DNA of 5,143 bases from Planctomycetota bacterium (GTDB lineage Bacteria; Planctomycetota; Phycisphaerae; UBA1845; UTPLA1), in contig JAPULF010000124.1 in NCBI GenBank assembly GCA_027295245.1, forward strand, positions 1 to 5,143, given 5' to 3'. Positions within the stretch are counted from its first letter, which is position 1; each line of letters starts with the position of its first letter. Below are positions 1 through 4,967 of this stretch, piece after piece. The notes below the pieces were generated by a model that did not search any database, was not told where the DNA came from, and worked only from the letters and a program-made list of their open reading frames with translations. The position numbers were made by a program, and so were the translations under genes.

Positions 1-7
1 GGACGAC

Positions 8-1825
8 ATGACCACTCCGCAAACCACCCGTCGTCACGTCATGTTCGCCATAGTTCTCGTCTGGCTTCTCGTCTGCGGTGGCCTTGCATGGGCCACGCAC
101 TCGGTCATTCAGCTCGAACGCAAGGAAGCCCGCGACGCCGCTGAAAAGGCCTACCGGGAAGACCTAATGCTCGCCATCTACCGCATCCACGACGTCGTCG
201 CGCCGATCCTCTGGCTGGAAAGCGGCCGACCGTTCGAACACTACCGCTACGAGTACAAACCCGCCGAGGCCCGAAATCAAAAAACCAATGTGGACGTGAG
301 CAGGACCACCCTCGTGCCGTCCCCGTTGCAACTCGTTCCATCGACTCCTTGGATTCTTATGCACTTCATGGTCTCCGAATCCGATCGTTGGCATTCGCCC
401 CAGGCCCCCGCGTTTGACGGTTCCGCCATGTCGGCGATTGCGATGGACCCGGACGTCCGCGCCCGGATGGCCCGTCCCGAAAACTGGCTCACTGCACTCC
501 GGGACAGCTACACCCTCTCATCGCTCTTCAACGTTCTGGACGCGGCCGGCGACGAAGGGGCCGAAAGTGACATCGCGCTCGGTCCGGTCCGTCGTTTCGA
601 CAGGCTGCTTGAAAACCACCCCAAAGAACAGTGCATTTCGAGCAACGTCCTGTTGGAGAATCTCGACATCAAGTCATGGTCGCCTACCACGGGGGTCGAT
701 GCCAGCGGGTGCATTGAAGTCGAGCGTTCACCGATGGAACCGGTTTGGGTAGACCTTGCGGCCGATGAATCCATGTATCTCGCATTCGTTCGCTTCGTAC
801 ACCCCAAGGGCCCCGGCTTCTGCATTCTTCAGGGGGTTCTCATCGATTGGAATCGCCTTCGTGCCACGCTGGAAGCCGAAATCGCCGACATCTTTCCGAG
901 CGCCCGCCTCGTCCCCGTCCCTCCGGATGCCAATGCCTCCCCCGAATCCGCAATGCTCTCTCTGCCCATCCGCCTCGAAACCGGACGACCGACTCAGGTG
1001 CCCGAGTCCGCCCGGCTTGGCGGCCTGAATCTCGGTCTAGCCGTCACGTGGCTGGCCACCCTCGCGGCACTGATCGCCATTACCTACGGAACCTTTCGTT
1101 ACGTCACCATCATCGAGCGGCGCATGCGTTTTGTCGCCGCGGTAACCCACGAACTGCGAACGCCGCTAACGACGTTCCAATTATACACCGATCTTCTTTC
1201 AGGCGACGCCGCGAAAGACCCCGAACGCAGACGCGAGTATATCGAAACCCTCCGGGGCGAATCCAAGCGCCTTGCCAGACTGGTCGAAAACGTCCTCGCC
1301 TACTCCCGCATGGGGGCCCGAACTCCGAAACTCGACCGCCGCCGTATCATGCCCGCCGAATTGCTCGAGGCCGTCCGTTCCGAGACCGCCGGACGGTGCG
1401 ACGCCGCAAACAAACAACTCGTGATCGACAACCGTTGCCGCCACGACGTCGCCGTCGATACCGACTCCGAGTTCGTCGTGCAGATACTCTCGAACCTCGT
1501 GGACAACGCCTGTAAATACAGCAGCGGCGCGGAGGACCGTCGAATCTGGCTCAGCACCAGCGACGGACCCGACAACTCCGTGGTCTTCGAGGTCGAGGAC
1601 GCAGGACCCGGCGTCGCCCAAGCCGATCGGCGCGAGATCTTTCGCCCCTTCCGCCGCGGAAGAACCGCCGACGCCGAAGGTCTCAGCGGAATGGGCCTCG
1701 GCTTGGCCCTGTCGCGATACTGGGCCGAGTGTCTGGGCGGACGTCTCACGCTAGGCCACGGTCGGCAAAACGGGGTTCACCTCGCCCGGTTCGAGCTAAG
1801 CCTTCCGTGCGAACCTGTTGGATGA
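8..1825 (+). CDS. Membrane sensor histidine kinase with large extracytoplasmic sensor region
   Basis: This is a two-component sensor kinase that should autophosphorylate on a histidine and pass the phosphate to a response regulator not seen here. Residues 12-30 form a first membrane helix and about 342-365 a second. Between them lie roughly 310 residues of extracytoplasmic sequence that match no sensor fold I recognise and hold three cysteines (209, 235, 272). No clear HAMP segment follows the second helix; the H-box comes almost at once (375-390, phospho-acceptor His381 in THELRTPL). Then come the N-box (NLVDNACKYS, 496-505), G1 (VEDAGPGV, 529-536), F-box (FRPFRR, 545-550) and G2 (GMGLGLALSR, 561-570), so the kinase core is complete. 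The ATG is set in ATGA, so the start may overlap the stop of an upstream gene, possibly the partner regulator. Kinase class is certain from the motifs; the signal is unknown. Confidence 0.95.
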   Translation: MTTPQTTRRHVMFAIVLVWLLVCGGLAWATHSVIQLERKEARDAAEKAYREDLMLAIYRIHDVVAPILWLESGRPFEHYRYEYKPAEARNQKTNVDVSRTTLVPSPLQLVPSTPWILMHFMVSESDRWHSPQAPAFDGSAMSAIAMDPDVRARMARPENWLTALRDSYTLSSLFNVLDAAGDEGAESDIALGPVRRFDRLLENHPKEQCISSNVLLENLDIKSWSPTTGVDASGCIEVERSPMEPVWVDLAADESMYLAFVRFVHPKGPGFCILQGVLIDWNRLRATLEAEIADIFPSARLVPVPPDANASPESAMLSLPIRLETGRPTQVPESARLGGLNLGLAVTWLATLAALIAITYGTFRYVTIIERRMRFVAAVTHELRTPLTTFQLYTDLLSGDAAKDPERRREYIETLRGESKRLARLVENVLAYSRMGARTPKLDRRRIMPAELLEAVRSETAGRCDAANKQLVIDNRCRHDVAVDTDSEFVVQILSNLVDNACKYSSGAEDRRIWLSTSDGPDNSVVFEVEDAGPGVAQADRREIFRPFRRGRTADAEGLSGMGLGLALSRYWAECLGGRLTLGHGRQNGVHLARFELSLPCEPVG

Positions 1826-1855
1826 ATTCTGAATCACGGCAATTCGCGATTCACT

Positions 1856-1908
1856 GTAGCGTCATCCATCGCGGGTGACGAACTTTGCGCGCAGCGATAG
1901 CCCTGCGC
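1856..1908 (+). repeat. Two-hairpin intergenic repeat, copy A
   Basis: This copy aligns without gaps to 3402-3450. It shares 30 of the first 39 bases, and eight of the nine differences are transitions. Hairpin 1 pairs CGTCATCC (1860-1867) with GGGTGACG (1873-1880), eight pairs including one G-T, around a five-base loop. Hairpin 2 pairs GCGCAG (1889-1894) with CTGCGC (1903-1908). It begins 31 bases after the kinase stop. No T-run follows, so it is not a standard intrinsic terminator. It could be a REP-like dispersed element, an RNA 3'-end stabiliser or a non-canonical terminator. Confidence 0.7.
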
Positions 1909-2155
1909 CCATGAAAACGCGGGCCGCCACAGTCGTACGCGAAGTACAACAAAAACCGCAAGAGATTCAGCTTGGCGTTTACCGGACCTGCGGATTCGGC
2001 TGCGCAATAGCTGCCGCCGGGCGCGTGGCCGGATCGAGATAGCCGCTCCGTGCTCAGACAGTCAGCCGTCTTCGACGCGCGGTTCTTCCGGGTAGGATCT
2101 GGTCAACCCCCAATCCCCGAGACGCCGATAGATTGAACAGCCATGGATTCGCCGC

Positions 2156-2174
2156 CGTGCCCCGCCGGGGCGCG
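2156..2174 (+). other. GC-rich hairpin upstream of the four-cysteine ORF
   Basis: CGTGCCCC (2156-2163) pairs with GGGGCGCG (2167-2174) around the three-base loop GCC, with a single G-T pair. It ends 25 bases before the ATG at 2200 and has no T-run after it. If transcribed in the leader of the four-cysteine/xerD pair it could act as an attenuator or protect the RNA. It could equally end a transcript entering from the left. The structure is plain in the sequence; any role is inference. Confidence 0.4.
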
Positions 2175-2199
2175 CGCTCCGTACGGATGAGAGCAGTCG

Positions 2200-2400
2200 A
2201 TGCGAGAGCGTAAAAGCGGCCGAATCTGCCCATACTTCGAATGGAACGACGTTCGCTGCGCCAGGCGATTCACCCTCCAACGGCTTTCGGAGGTGTTCGA
2301 TCACTGCCTCGGCGAATTCGACACCTGTAAAGTTTTCCACCAAATCTCGATATCCATACAGGGGAAAGGCGAAACCGATGTTGTCGCCCGCGTCAGGTAG
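2200..2400 (+). CDS. Small four-cysteine protein overlapping xerD
   Basis: This 66-residue protein has no signal peptide or membrane segment and is probably cytoplasmic. Four cysteines (10, 20, 36, 43) are spaced C-x9-C-x15-C-x6-C, with aromatic and hydrophobic residues around them: CPYFEWNDVRC, then FTLQRLSEVFDHC, then EFDTCKVFHQ. From memory this resembles short conserved hypothetical proteins in planctomycetes, but I cannot name a family. The cysteines suggest a bound metal or an Fe-S cluster, which is inference. The reading frame runs 23 bases past the xerD start in another frame, so the two are probably translated from one message, perhaps with coupling. The ATG at 2200 has only a weak purine stretch (GAGAG) upstream, so the exact start is uncertain. 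A long minus-strand reading frame covers the same bases but looks far less protein-like. Confidence 0.6.
   Translation: MRERKSGRICPYFEWNDVRCARRFTLQRLSEVFDHCLGEFDTCKVFHQISISIQGKGETDVVARVR
2361..2369 (+). promoter_or_regulatory. Ribosome binding site of xerD
   Basis: GGGGAAAGG lies eight bases before the ATG at 2378, inside the four-cysteine reading frame. It supports that ATG as the true xerD start and fits translational coupling between the two genes. No other ATG, GTG or TTG occurs in frame before the recombinase core begins. Confidence 0.65.
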
Positions 2401-3373
2401 CCTCCGTTCGTCCGGCAACCGGGCCGCGCCGCCCGCAGCCATCCTGCATGCGCCGCCCGCCGACGCCGCCAGACCCGCCGATTGGCCGCGCCTCCTTCGA
2501 GGCTTCATCGAACACCTCGTCGTCGAGTGTGGGCTGGCCGTCAACACCGTCGACGCCTATCGACGAGACCTCCGCGAGTTCGTCGACGTGCTGGACGACC
2601 GCGACATCTGCTCGCCTGCGACGATCACGCCCCTCATCGTCCGCGCATACCTGATCCGGCTCTCCGAGCGCAAACTCGCCCTCTCGTCAATCGCCCGGCA
2701 TCTTGTCTCCGTCAAAATGTTCTTGCGCCACCTCTTCGGCATCGGCGTGCTCCCCGAGGACGTCAGCGCACTGCTCGAAACGCCCAAAAAATGGCTCAAG
2801 CTTCCCCACGTCCTGCGGCAACAACAGGTCGACGCCCTGCTTAGCGCTCCGCAACCCGGGGACCCCTTCTACACCCGAGACCGCGCCATACTCGAGGTCC
2901 TCTACGCCACCGGCATGCGGGTCTCGGAACTCGCCAGACTCCGCACCAACGACATCAACCTCGATGTAGGGTACGTCAGATGCTTCGGCAAGGGTGGAAA
3001 GGAACGCATCGTGCCGCTCGGCGCACACGCAATCCATGCGGTGCGGGAATACACCGGCGGCCTGCGCACCGTCCTGACCGAATCACTCGCCCCGGTCGCG
3101 GCCGTGTTCGTCACCCGCACCGGACGTCCCATGGACCGAACCAACATCTGGCGACTCGTCAATCGATACGCCCGCGCCACCGGCATCCAGGTGCCCGTCG
3201 GGCCGCACACCCTGCGTCACTGCTTCGCGACCCACATGCTGGAAGGCGGCGCCGACCTGCGTATCGTGCAGGAACTCCTGGGCCACGCCGACGTGTCGAC
3301 AACACAAGTCTATCTCCACGTCGACTCTTCCCGGCTCAAATCTATCCATCAACGCTGCCACCCCCGCCAGTAG
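2378..3373 (+). CDS. xerD: Tyrosine recombinase XerD
   Basis: This site-specific recombinase is expected to act with XerC at the chromosomal dif site, resolving chromosome dimers near the division septum. The SAM-like core-binding domain spans about residues 36-125 (VNTVDAYRRDL at 55-65). The catalytic domain runs from about 148 to the end. Catalytic residues are Arg181 (TGMRVSEL), Lys205 (GKGGKER), His277 and Arg280 (PHTLRHCFATHML), His303 (LLGH) and the nucleophile Tyr312. All six equal the E. coli XerD positions plus 33; XerC has a shorter interval before its first catalytic histidine. The C-terminus (IHQRCHPRQ) also resembles the XerD end, LHQQHHPRA. The extra 33 or so N-terminal residues are rich in Ala and Pro and look disordered. 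The start is fixed by a ribosome binding site and by the lack of other start codons. The gene appears intact and converges with the reductase gene. Confidence 0.93.
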   Translation: MLSPASGSLRSSGNRAAPPAAILHAPPADAARPADWPRLLRGFIEHLVVECGLAVNTVDAYRRDLREFVDVLDDRDICSPATITPLIVRAYLIRLSERKLALSSIARHLVSVKMFLRHLFGIGVLPEDVSALLETPKKWLKLPHVLRQQQVDALLSAPQPGDPFYTRDRAILEVLYATGMRVSELARLRTNDINLDVGYVRCFGKGGKERIVPLGAHAIHAVREYTGGLRTVLTESLAPVAAVFVTRTGRPMDRTNIWRLVNRYARATGIQVPVGPHTLRHCFATHMLEGGADLRIVQELLGHADVSTTQVYLHVDSSRLKSIHQRCHPRQ

Positions 3374-3376
3374 CTT

Positions 3377-3388
3377 CCGCGAACGCGG
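3377..3388 (+). other. Short perfect hairpin after the xerD stop
   Basis: CCGCG (3377-3381) and CGCGG (3384-3388) are separated by AA, four bases after the xerD stop. No T-run follows, so it is not a standard terminator. With the two hairpins of repeat copy B it makes three hairpins in a row between the convergent genes, which could together end or stabilise the xerD transcript. Confidence 0.35.
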
Positions 3389-3401
3389 TTCAAACTCGAC
3401 C

Positions 3402-3457
3402 GTAGCGTCACCCCTTGTGGGCGACGAGCCTTGCGCGTAACGCCGGTCCTCGCGCAA
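3402..3457 (+). repeat. Two-hairpin intergenic repeat, copy B
   Basis: This is the second copy of the element at 1856-1908, in the same orientation and again about 30 bases after a plus-strand stop codon (28 here, 31 for copy A). Hairpin 1 pairs CGTCACCC (3406-3413) with GGGCGACG (3419-3426), with one A-C mismatch, around a five-base loop whose sequence differs from copy A. Hairpin 2 is a perfect seven-base inverted repeat, TTGCGCG (3431-3437) with CGCGCAA (3451-3457). The loop of hairpin 1 varies while its length and the stem positions are kept, as expected for an element selected at the level of structure. It fills most of the gap between xerD and the convergent reductase gene. Confidence 0.7.
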
Positions 3458-3461
3458 ACCC

Positions 3462-4199
3462 CTACCAAGCGATACTGCGCCCCCCATCCACCGTCAGAAT
3501 CGTGCCCGTCACGTAATTGGCCTCCGCCACCAGAAACCGAACCGCCGCCGCCACTTCCTCCGCCGATCCCGCCCGCCTGGCCGGCACCCGCCGCGTGATC
3601 GCCTTGATCTTCTCCGGCGGGTAGTCTTCCGGAAACACGGCCGCCCCAGGGGCCACCGTATTCACCAGGACATCGGGCGCGAGTGCCTTCGCCAGCGCCA
3701 GCGTCAGGCACGACAACCCCGCCTTGGACACGCAGTATGCCAAGTGATCCGACCACGGGCGTTCGGCGGAGATATCGCCCAGATTCACGATCCGGCCGGG
3801 ATTCGCCTTTTTCAAAAACGGCGCGGCCGACCGGCAAAGAATCACCGGCGCGGTTAGATTCACTGCAAGCGTTTGATTCCATGCGTCAATCGAAAAGCCC
3901 TCCAAATCCATCCGCTCAAACAACGATGCGTTGTTCACCAAAATGTCCAGCGATCCCAGGGCCTCCACGGCCCGGCCGGCAAGATGCCCGACCGCATCCG
4001 CGTCGCCAAGGTCCGCGTGGAGCAGCGTCGTGCGTCGACCGATTGACTCGACCATCGCCGCAGTTTCCGCCGCCGCCTCCTCCGACCGATTGAAGTGCAG
4101 CGCCAAGTCGCAACCGCGCTCGGCCAATTCCAACGCGATCGCACGACCAATCCGCCGACCCGCCCCGGTAATCAGGGCAACCTTGCCTTCAAGTTCCAC
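3462..4199 (-). CDS. Short-chain dehydrogenase of the pteridine reductase / FolM type
   Basis: The 245-residue protein is a cytoplasmic classical-length SDR, probably reducing dihydropterins with NADPH (dihydromonapterin or dihydrobiopterin-like substrates). The nucleotide-binding loop is TGAGRRIG (11-18). HFNRS (35-39) resembles the HxxRS motif of pteridine reductases that favours NADPH. NNAS is at 89-92. The catalytic set is Asp142, Tyr155 and Lys159. Aspartate sits where most SDRs have serine, 13 residues before the tyrosine, as in Leishmania PTR1 and E. coli FolM. The C-terminus VTGTILTVDGG (230-240) is typical of the fold. A longer reading frame begins at a TTG at 4229. I chose the GTG at 4199 because AAGAGGGAG lies six bases upstream and the protein then begins MELEGKVALITG like its relatives. 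The exact substrate is inferred; a generic SDR remains possible. Confidence 0.88.
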   Translation of the reverse strand: MELEGKVALITGAGRRIGRAIALELAERGCDLALHFNRSEEAAAETAAMVESIGRRTTLLHADLGDADAVGHLAGRAVEALGSLDILVNNASLFERMDLEGFSIDAWNQTLAVNLTAPVILCRSAAPFLKKANPGRIVNLGDISAERPWSDHLAYCVSKAGLSCLTLALAKALAPDVLVNTVAPGAAVFPEDYPPEKIKAITRRVPARRAGSAEEVAAAVRFLVAEANYVTGTILTVDGGRSIAW

Positions 4200-4205
4200 G
4201 CATCG

Positions 4206-4214
4206 CTCCCTCTT
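4206..4214 (-). promoter_or_regulatory. Ribosome binding site of the reductase gene
   Basis: On the minus strand AAGAGGGAG lies six bases before the GTG at 4199. It decides the start: the longer reading frame from 4229 would place this site inside the coding sequence. Confidence 0.75.
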
Positions 4215-4247
4215 CCGGACGCTTCCCAATCGCGTCCCGTTTGCGGC

Positions 4248-4276
4248 CTGATACTTGGCATTCGATCGAATGTCAA
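4248..4276 (-). promoter_or_regulatory. Sigma-70-type promoter of the reductase gene
   Basis: On the minus strand a perfect -35 box TTGACA (4276-4271) and a -10 box TATCAG (4253-4248, four of six consensus bases) are separated by exactly 17 bases. The expected RNA start near 4241 gives a leader of about 42 bases before the GTG at 4199. A palindrome fills most of the spacer, which suggests regulation. Confidence 0.65.
4259..4272. promoter_or_regulatory. Palindromic candidate operator in the reductase promoter
   Basis: CATTCGATCGAATG is a perfect 14-base palindrome that lies mostly in the spacer between the -35 and -10 boxes and overlaps two bases of the -35 box. A dimeric regulator bound here would block RNA polymerase or, in the MerR manner, distort the spacer. 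The 17-base spacer is normal, so repression is the simpler reading. I do not recognise the site as that of a known regulator. Confidence 0.5.
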
Positions 4277-4328
4277 CGGTTGGACGAAGTTTGGTGCCGG
4301 TACAAGTTCAGGGAGGGCGAAGTCAACA

Positions 4329-4341
4329 GGGGAGCATCCCC
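4329..4341 (-). other. Perfect five-pair hairpin
   Basis: GGGGA (4329-4333) pairs with TCCCC (4337-4341) around the three-base loop GCA. It lies seven bases from the larger hairpin at 4348-4375, on the reductase side. Neither is followed by a T-run on the minus strand, so a terminator role for the membrane protein transcript is only possible. Confidence 0.4.
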
Positions 4342-4347
4342 GGCGCG

Positions 4348-4375
4348 TCCCGATGGACCCCGATGTGCATCGGGA
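4348..4375 (-). terminator. Possible terminator hairpin with alternative pairings
   Basis: TCCCGATG (4348-4355) pairs perfectly with CATCGGGA (4368-4375). A second copy of the left arm, CCCGATG at 4359-4365, can instead pair with the same right arm across a two-base loop. Two direct copies of one arm therefore compete for a single partner. It lies about 130 bases after the membrane protein stop. No T-run follows on the minus strand, so intrinsic termination is not established; a regulator site is an alternative. Confidence 0.3.
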
Positions 4376-4502
4376 CAGGTATCGGCAGGATAGGCGGCGT
4401 TCTGCCGGTGCGTTTCCGGTCTTGCAAAGTCCGAGGGTCGCCGGTCTCGACCGCGCCGGAGAGTCGCCCCGGTCTCAGAATCCAAGGGCCAGCAGCTTTC
4501 GC

Positions 4503-4967
4503 TCAACGCCGATCGGGCGAATCGAAATCCGATTCATCACCATAACTGTCCCCCCAGCCGCGATCGTCGTCGGGCGGGGTCGAACCCTCCTCCTCCGGCA
4601 ACTTGTGCATCTTCCACACGTCGTCGCTCGGCGTAGGCGTCCGAGGATGCTGCAGAAGATAACGCCGGTAGTTCCGAGAAAACCGTATGATCGCGACGGA
4701 CGCCACCGCAAGAACCACCAGCAACAACAAGCCCAACAACATCGTTCGCCGCCAACGCCGCATCCGCTGATCGTCACGCATCGAACTCGGTTGGGAAGTG
4801 GCCTCGCCCGCATCGGGAGCGGACAGAACGGCCGGCCCGTCGTCCCCCGATGCGAATGCGTCTTGATATGTCGGCCCTGCCAAGAAGAACGTGAGTGTCA
4901 GGACGAAGAGCGTCACGGTTCGACCGACCACCTCCGACAAGTCGCGCTTCCGTCGCCCGCGGTCCAT
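4503..4967 (-). CDS. Uncharacterised membrane protein linked to dnaJ
   Basis: I do not recognise this 154-residue protein. Residues 1-8 are basic and 16-31 hydrophobic, followed by AFA-SG, a plausible signal peptidase I site after residue 39; otherwise this is a membrane helix. A second, strong membrane helix spans about 76-94 (MLLGLLLLVVLAVASVAII). Basic clusters flank it on both sides (RMRRWRR before, RFSRNYRRY after), so topology is ambiguous. The tail carries VWKMHKLPEEE (117-127) and ends in an acidic, Asp/Gly/Ser-rich low-complexity stretch. The ATG at 4967 overlaps the stop of the upstream co-chaperone gene as TGATG, implying one transcript and coupled translation. GAGAGGGG at 4979-4986 is the ribosome binding site. 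A GTG one codon earlier (4970) has slightly better spacing, and a GTG at 4976 is too close. A role beside the chaperone, perhaps at the membrane, is only suggested by position. Confidence 0.75.
   Translation of the reverse strand: MDRGRRKRDLSEVVGRTVTLFVLTLTFFLAGPTYQDAFASGDDGPAVLSAPDAGEATSQPSSMRDDQRMRRWRRTMLLGLLLLVVLAVASVAIIRFSRNYRRYLLQHPRTPTPSDDVWKMHKLPEEEGSTPPDDDRGWGDSYGDESDFDSPDRR

Larger units (their letters stand above)
1826..2199. other. Intergenic region between the histidine kinase and the four-cysteine ORF
   Basis: About 370 bases with no convincing gene. Directly after the kinase stop there is a weak inverted repeat (TGAATC at 1830-1835 with GATTCA at 1848-1853). Copy A of the two-hairpin repeat follows at 1856-1908, and a strong GC hairpin sits at 2156-2174. 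A 43-codon reading frame at 1911-2042 has no ribosome binding site and no recognisable content. I see no tRNA, no known riboswitch and no convincing sigma-70 promoter. The promoter of the downstream four-cysteine/xerD pair probably lies here but cannot be placed. Confidence 0.6.
4277..4502. other. Structured intergenic region downstream of the membrane protein gene
   Basis: No convincing gene is present. The stretch lies after the stop of the minus-strand membrane protein gene and before the reductase promoter, so it is probably a 3' untranslated region and terminator area. It holds the hairpins at 4329-4341 and 4348-4375, and a weaker one with GGCAG and CTGCC arms near 4384-4406. The heptamer CCGGTCT occurs three times (4416-4422, 4441-4447, 4469-4475). 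Two of these lie in a longer direct repeat, GTCG followed by two to four C and then GGTCTC (4437-4448 and 4463-4476). A plus-strand reading frame across it has no recognisable protein content. Confidence 0.5.

Noticed and set aside
847..1515. Long plus-strand frame of 222 codons inside the histidine kinase gene
   Set aside because: It is an Arg/Pro-rich shadow in another frame of a gene whose kinase motifs are all in the main frame.
1199..1621. Minus-strand frame of 140 codons opposite the kinase core
   Set aside because: It is an antisense shadow with no recognisable domain, lying over conserved kinase motifs.
1911..2042. 43-codon plus-strand frame starting MKTRAATVVREVQQ
   Set aside because: It has no ribosome binding site, no recognisable motif and a length common by chance.
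2071..2098. Possible promoter for the four-cysteine/xerD pair (TTCGAC, 16 bases, TAGGAT)
   Set aside because: The -10 box matches four of six bases but the -35 box only two of six, too weak to call.
1826..2377. A dif site beside xerD
   Set aside because: I found no 28-base site with the AT-rich XerD half and partial dyad expected of dif; dif usually lies near the terminus, not beside the gene.
2062..2547. Minus-strand reading frame of 161 codons opposite the four-cysteine ORF and the start of xerD
   Set aside because: Its ends are low-complexity Arg/Ala/Gly sequence typical of GC-rich antisense frames, it covers the well-supported xerD start, and the plus-strand four-cysteine frame looks more like a protein.
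2378..3373. XerD as an integrase of a mobile element or integron
   Set aside because: Catalytic spacing and the C-terminus match chromosomal XerD, and there are no attachment repeats, cassettes or phage genes beside it.
4200..4229. Upstream TTG start for the reductase, adding ten residues
   Set aside because: The extra residues would contain the ribosome binding site of the GTG at 4199 and do not resemble SDR N-termini.
4255..4545. Plus-strand frame of 96 codons across the gap before the membrane protein gene
   Set aside because: It starts inside the reductase promoter, has no recognisable content and runs into the opposite-strand gene.
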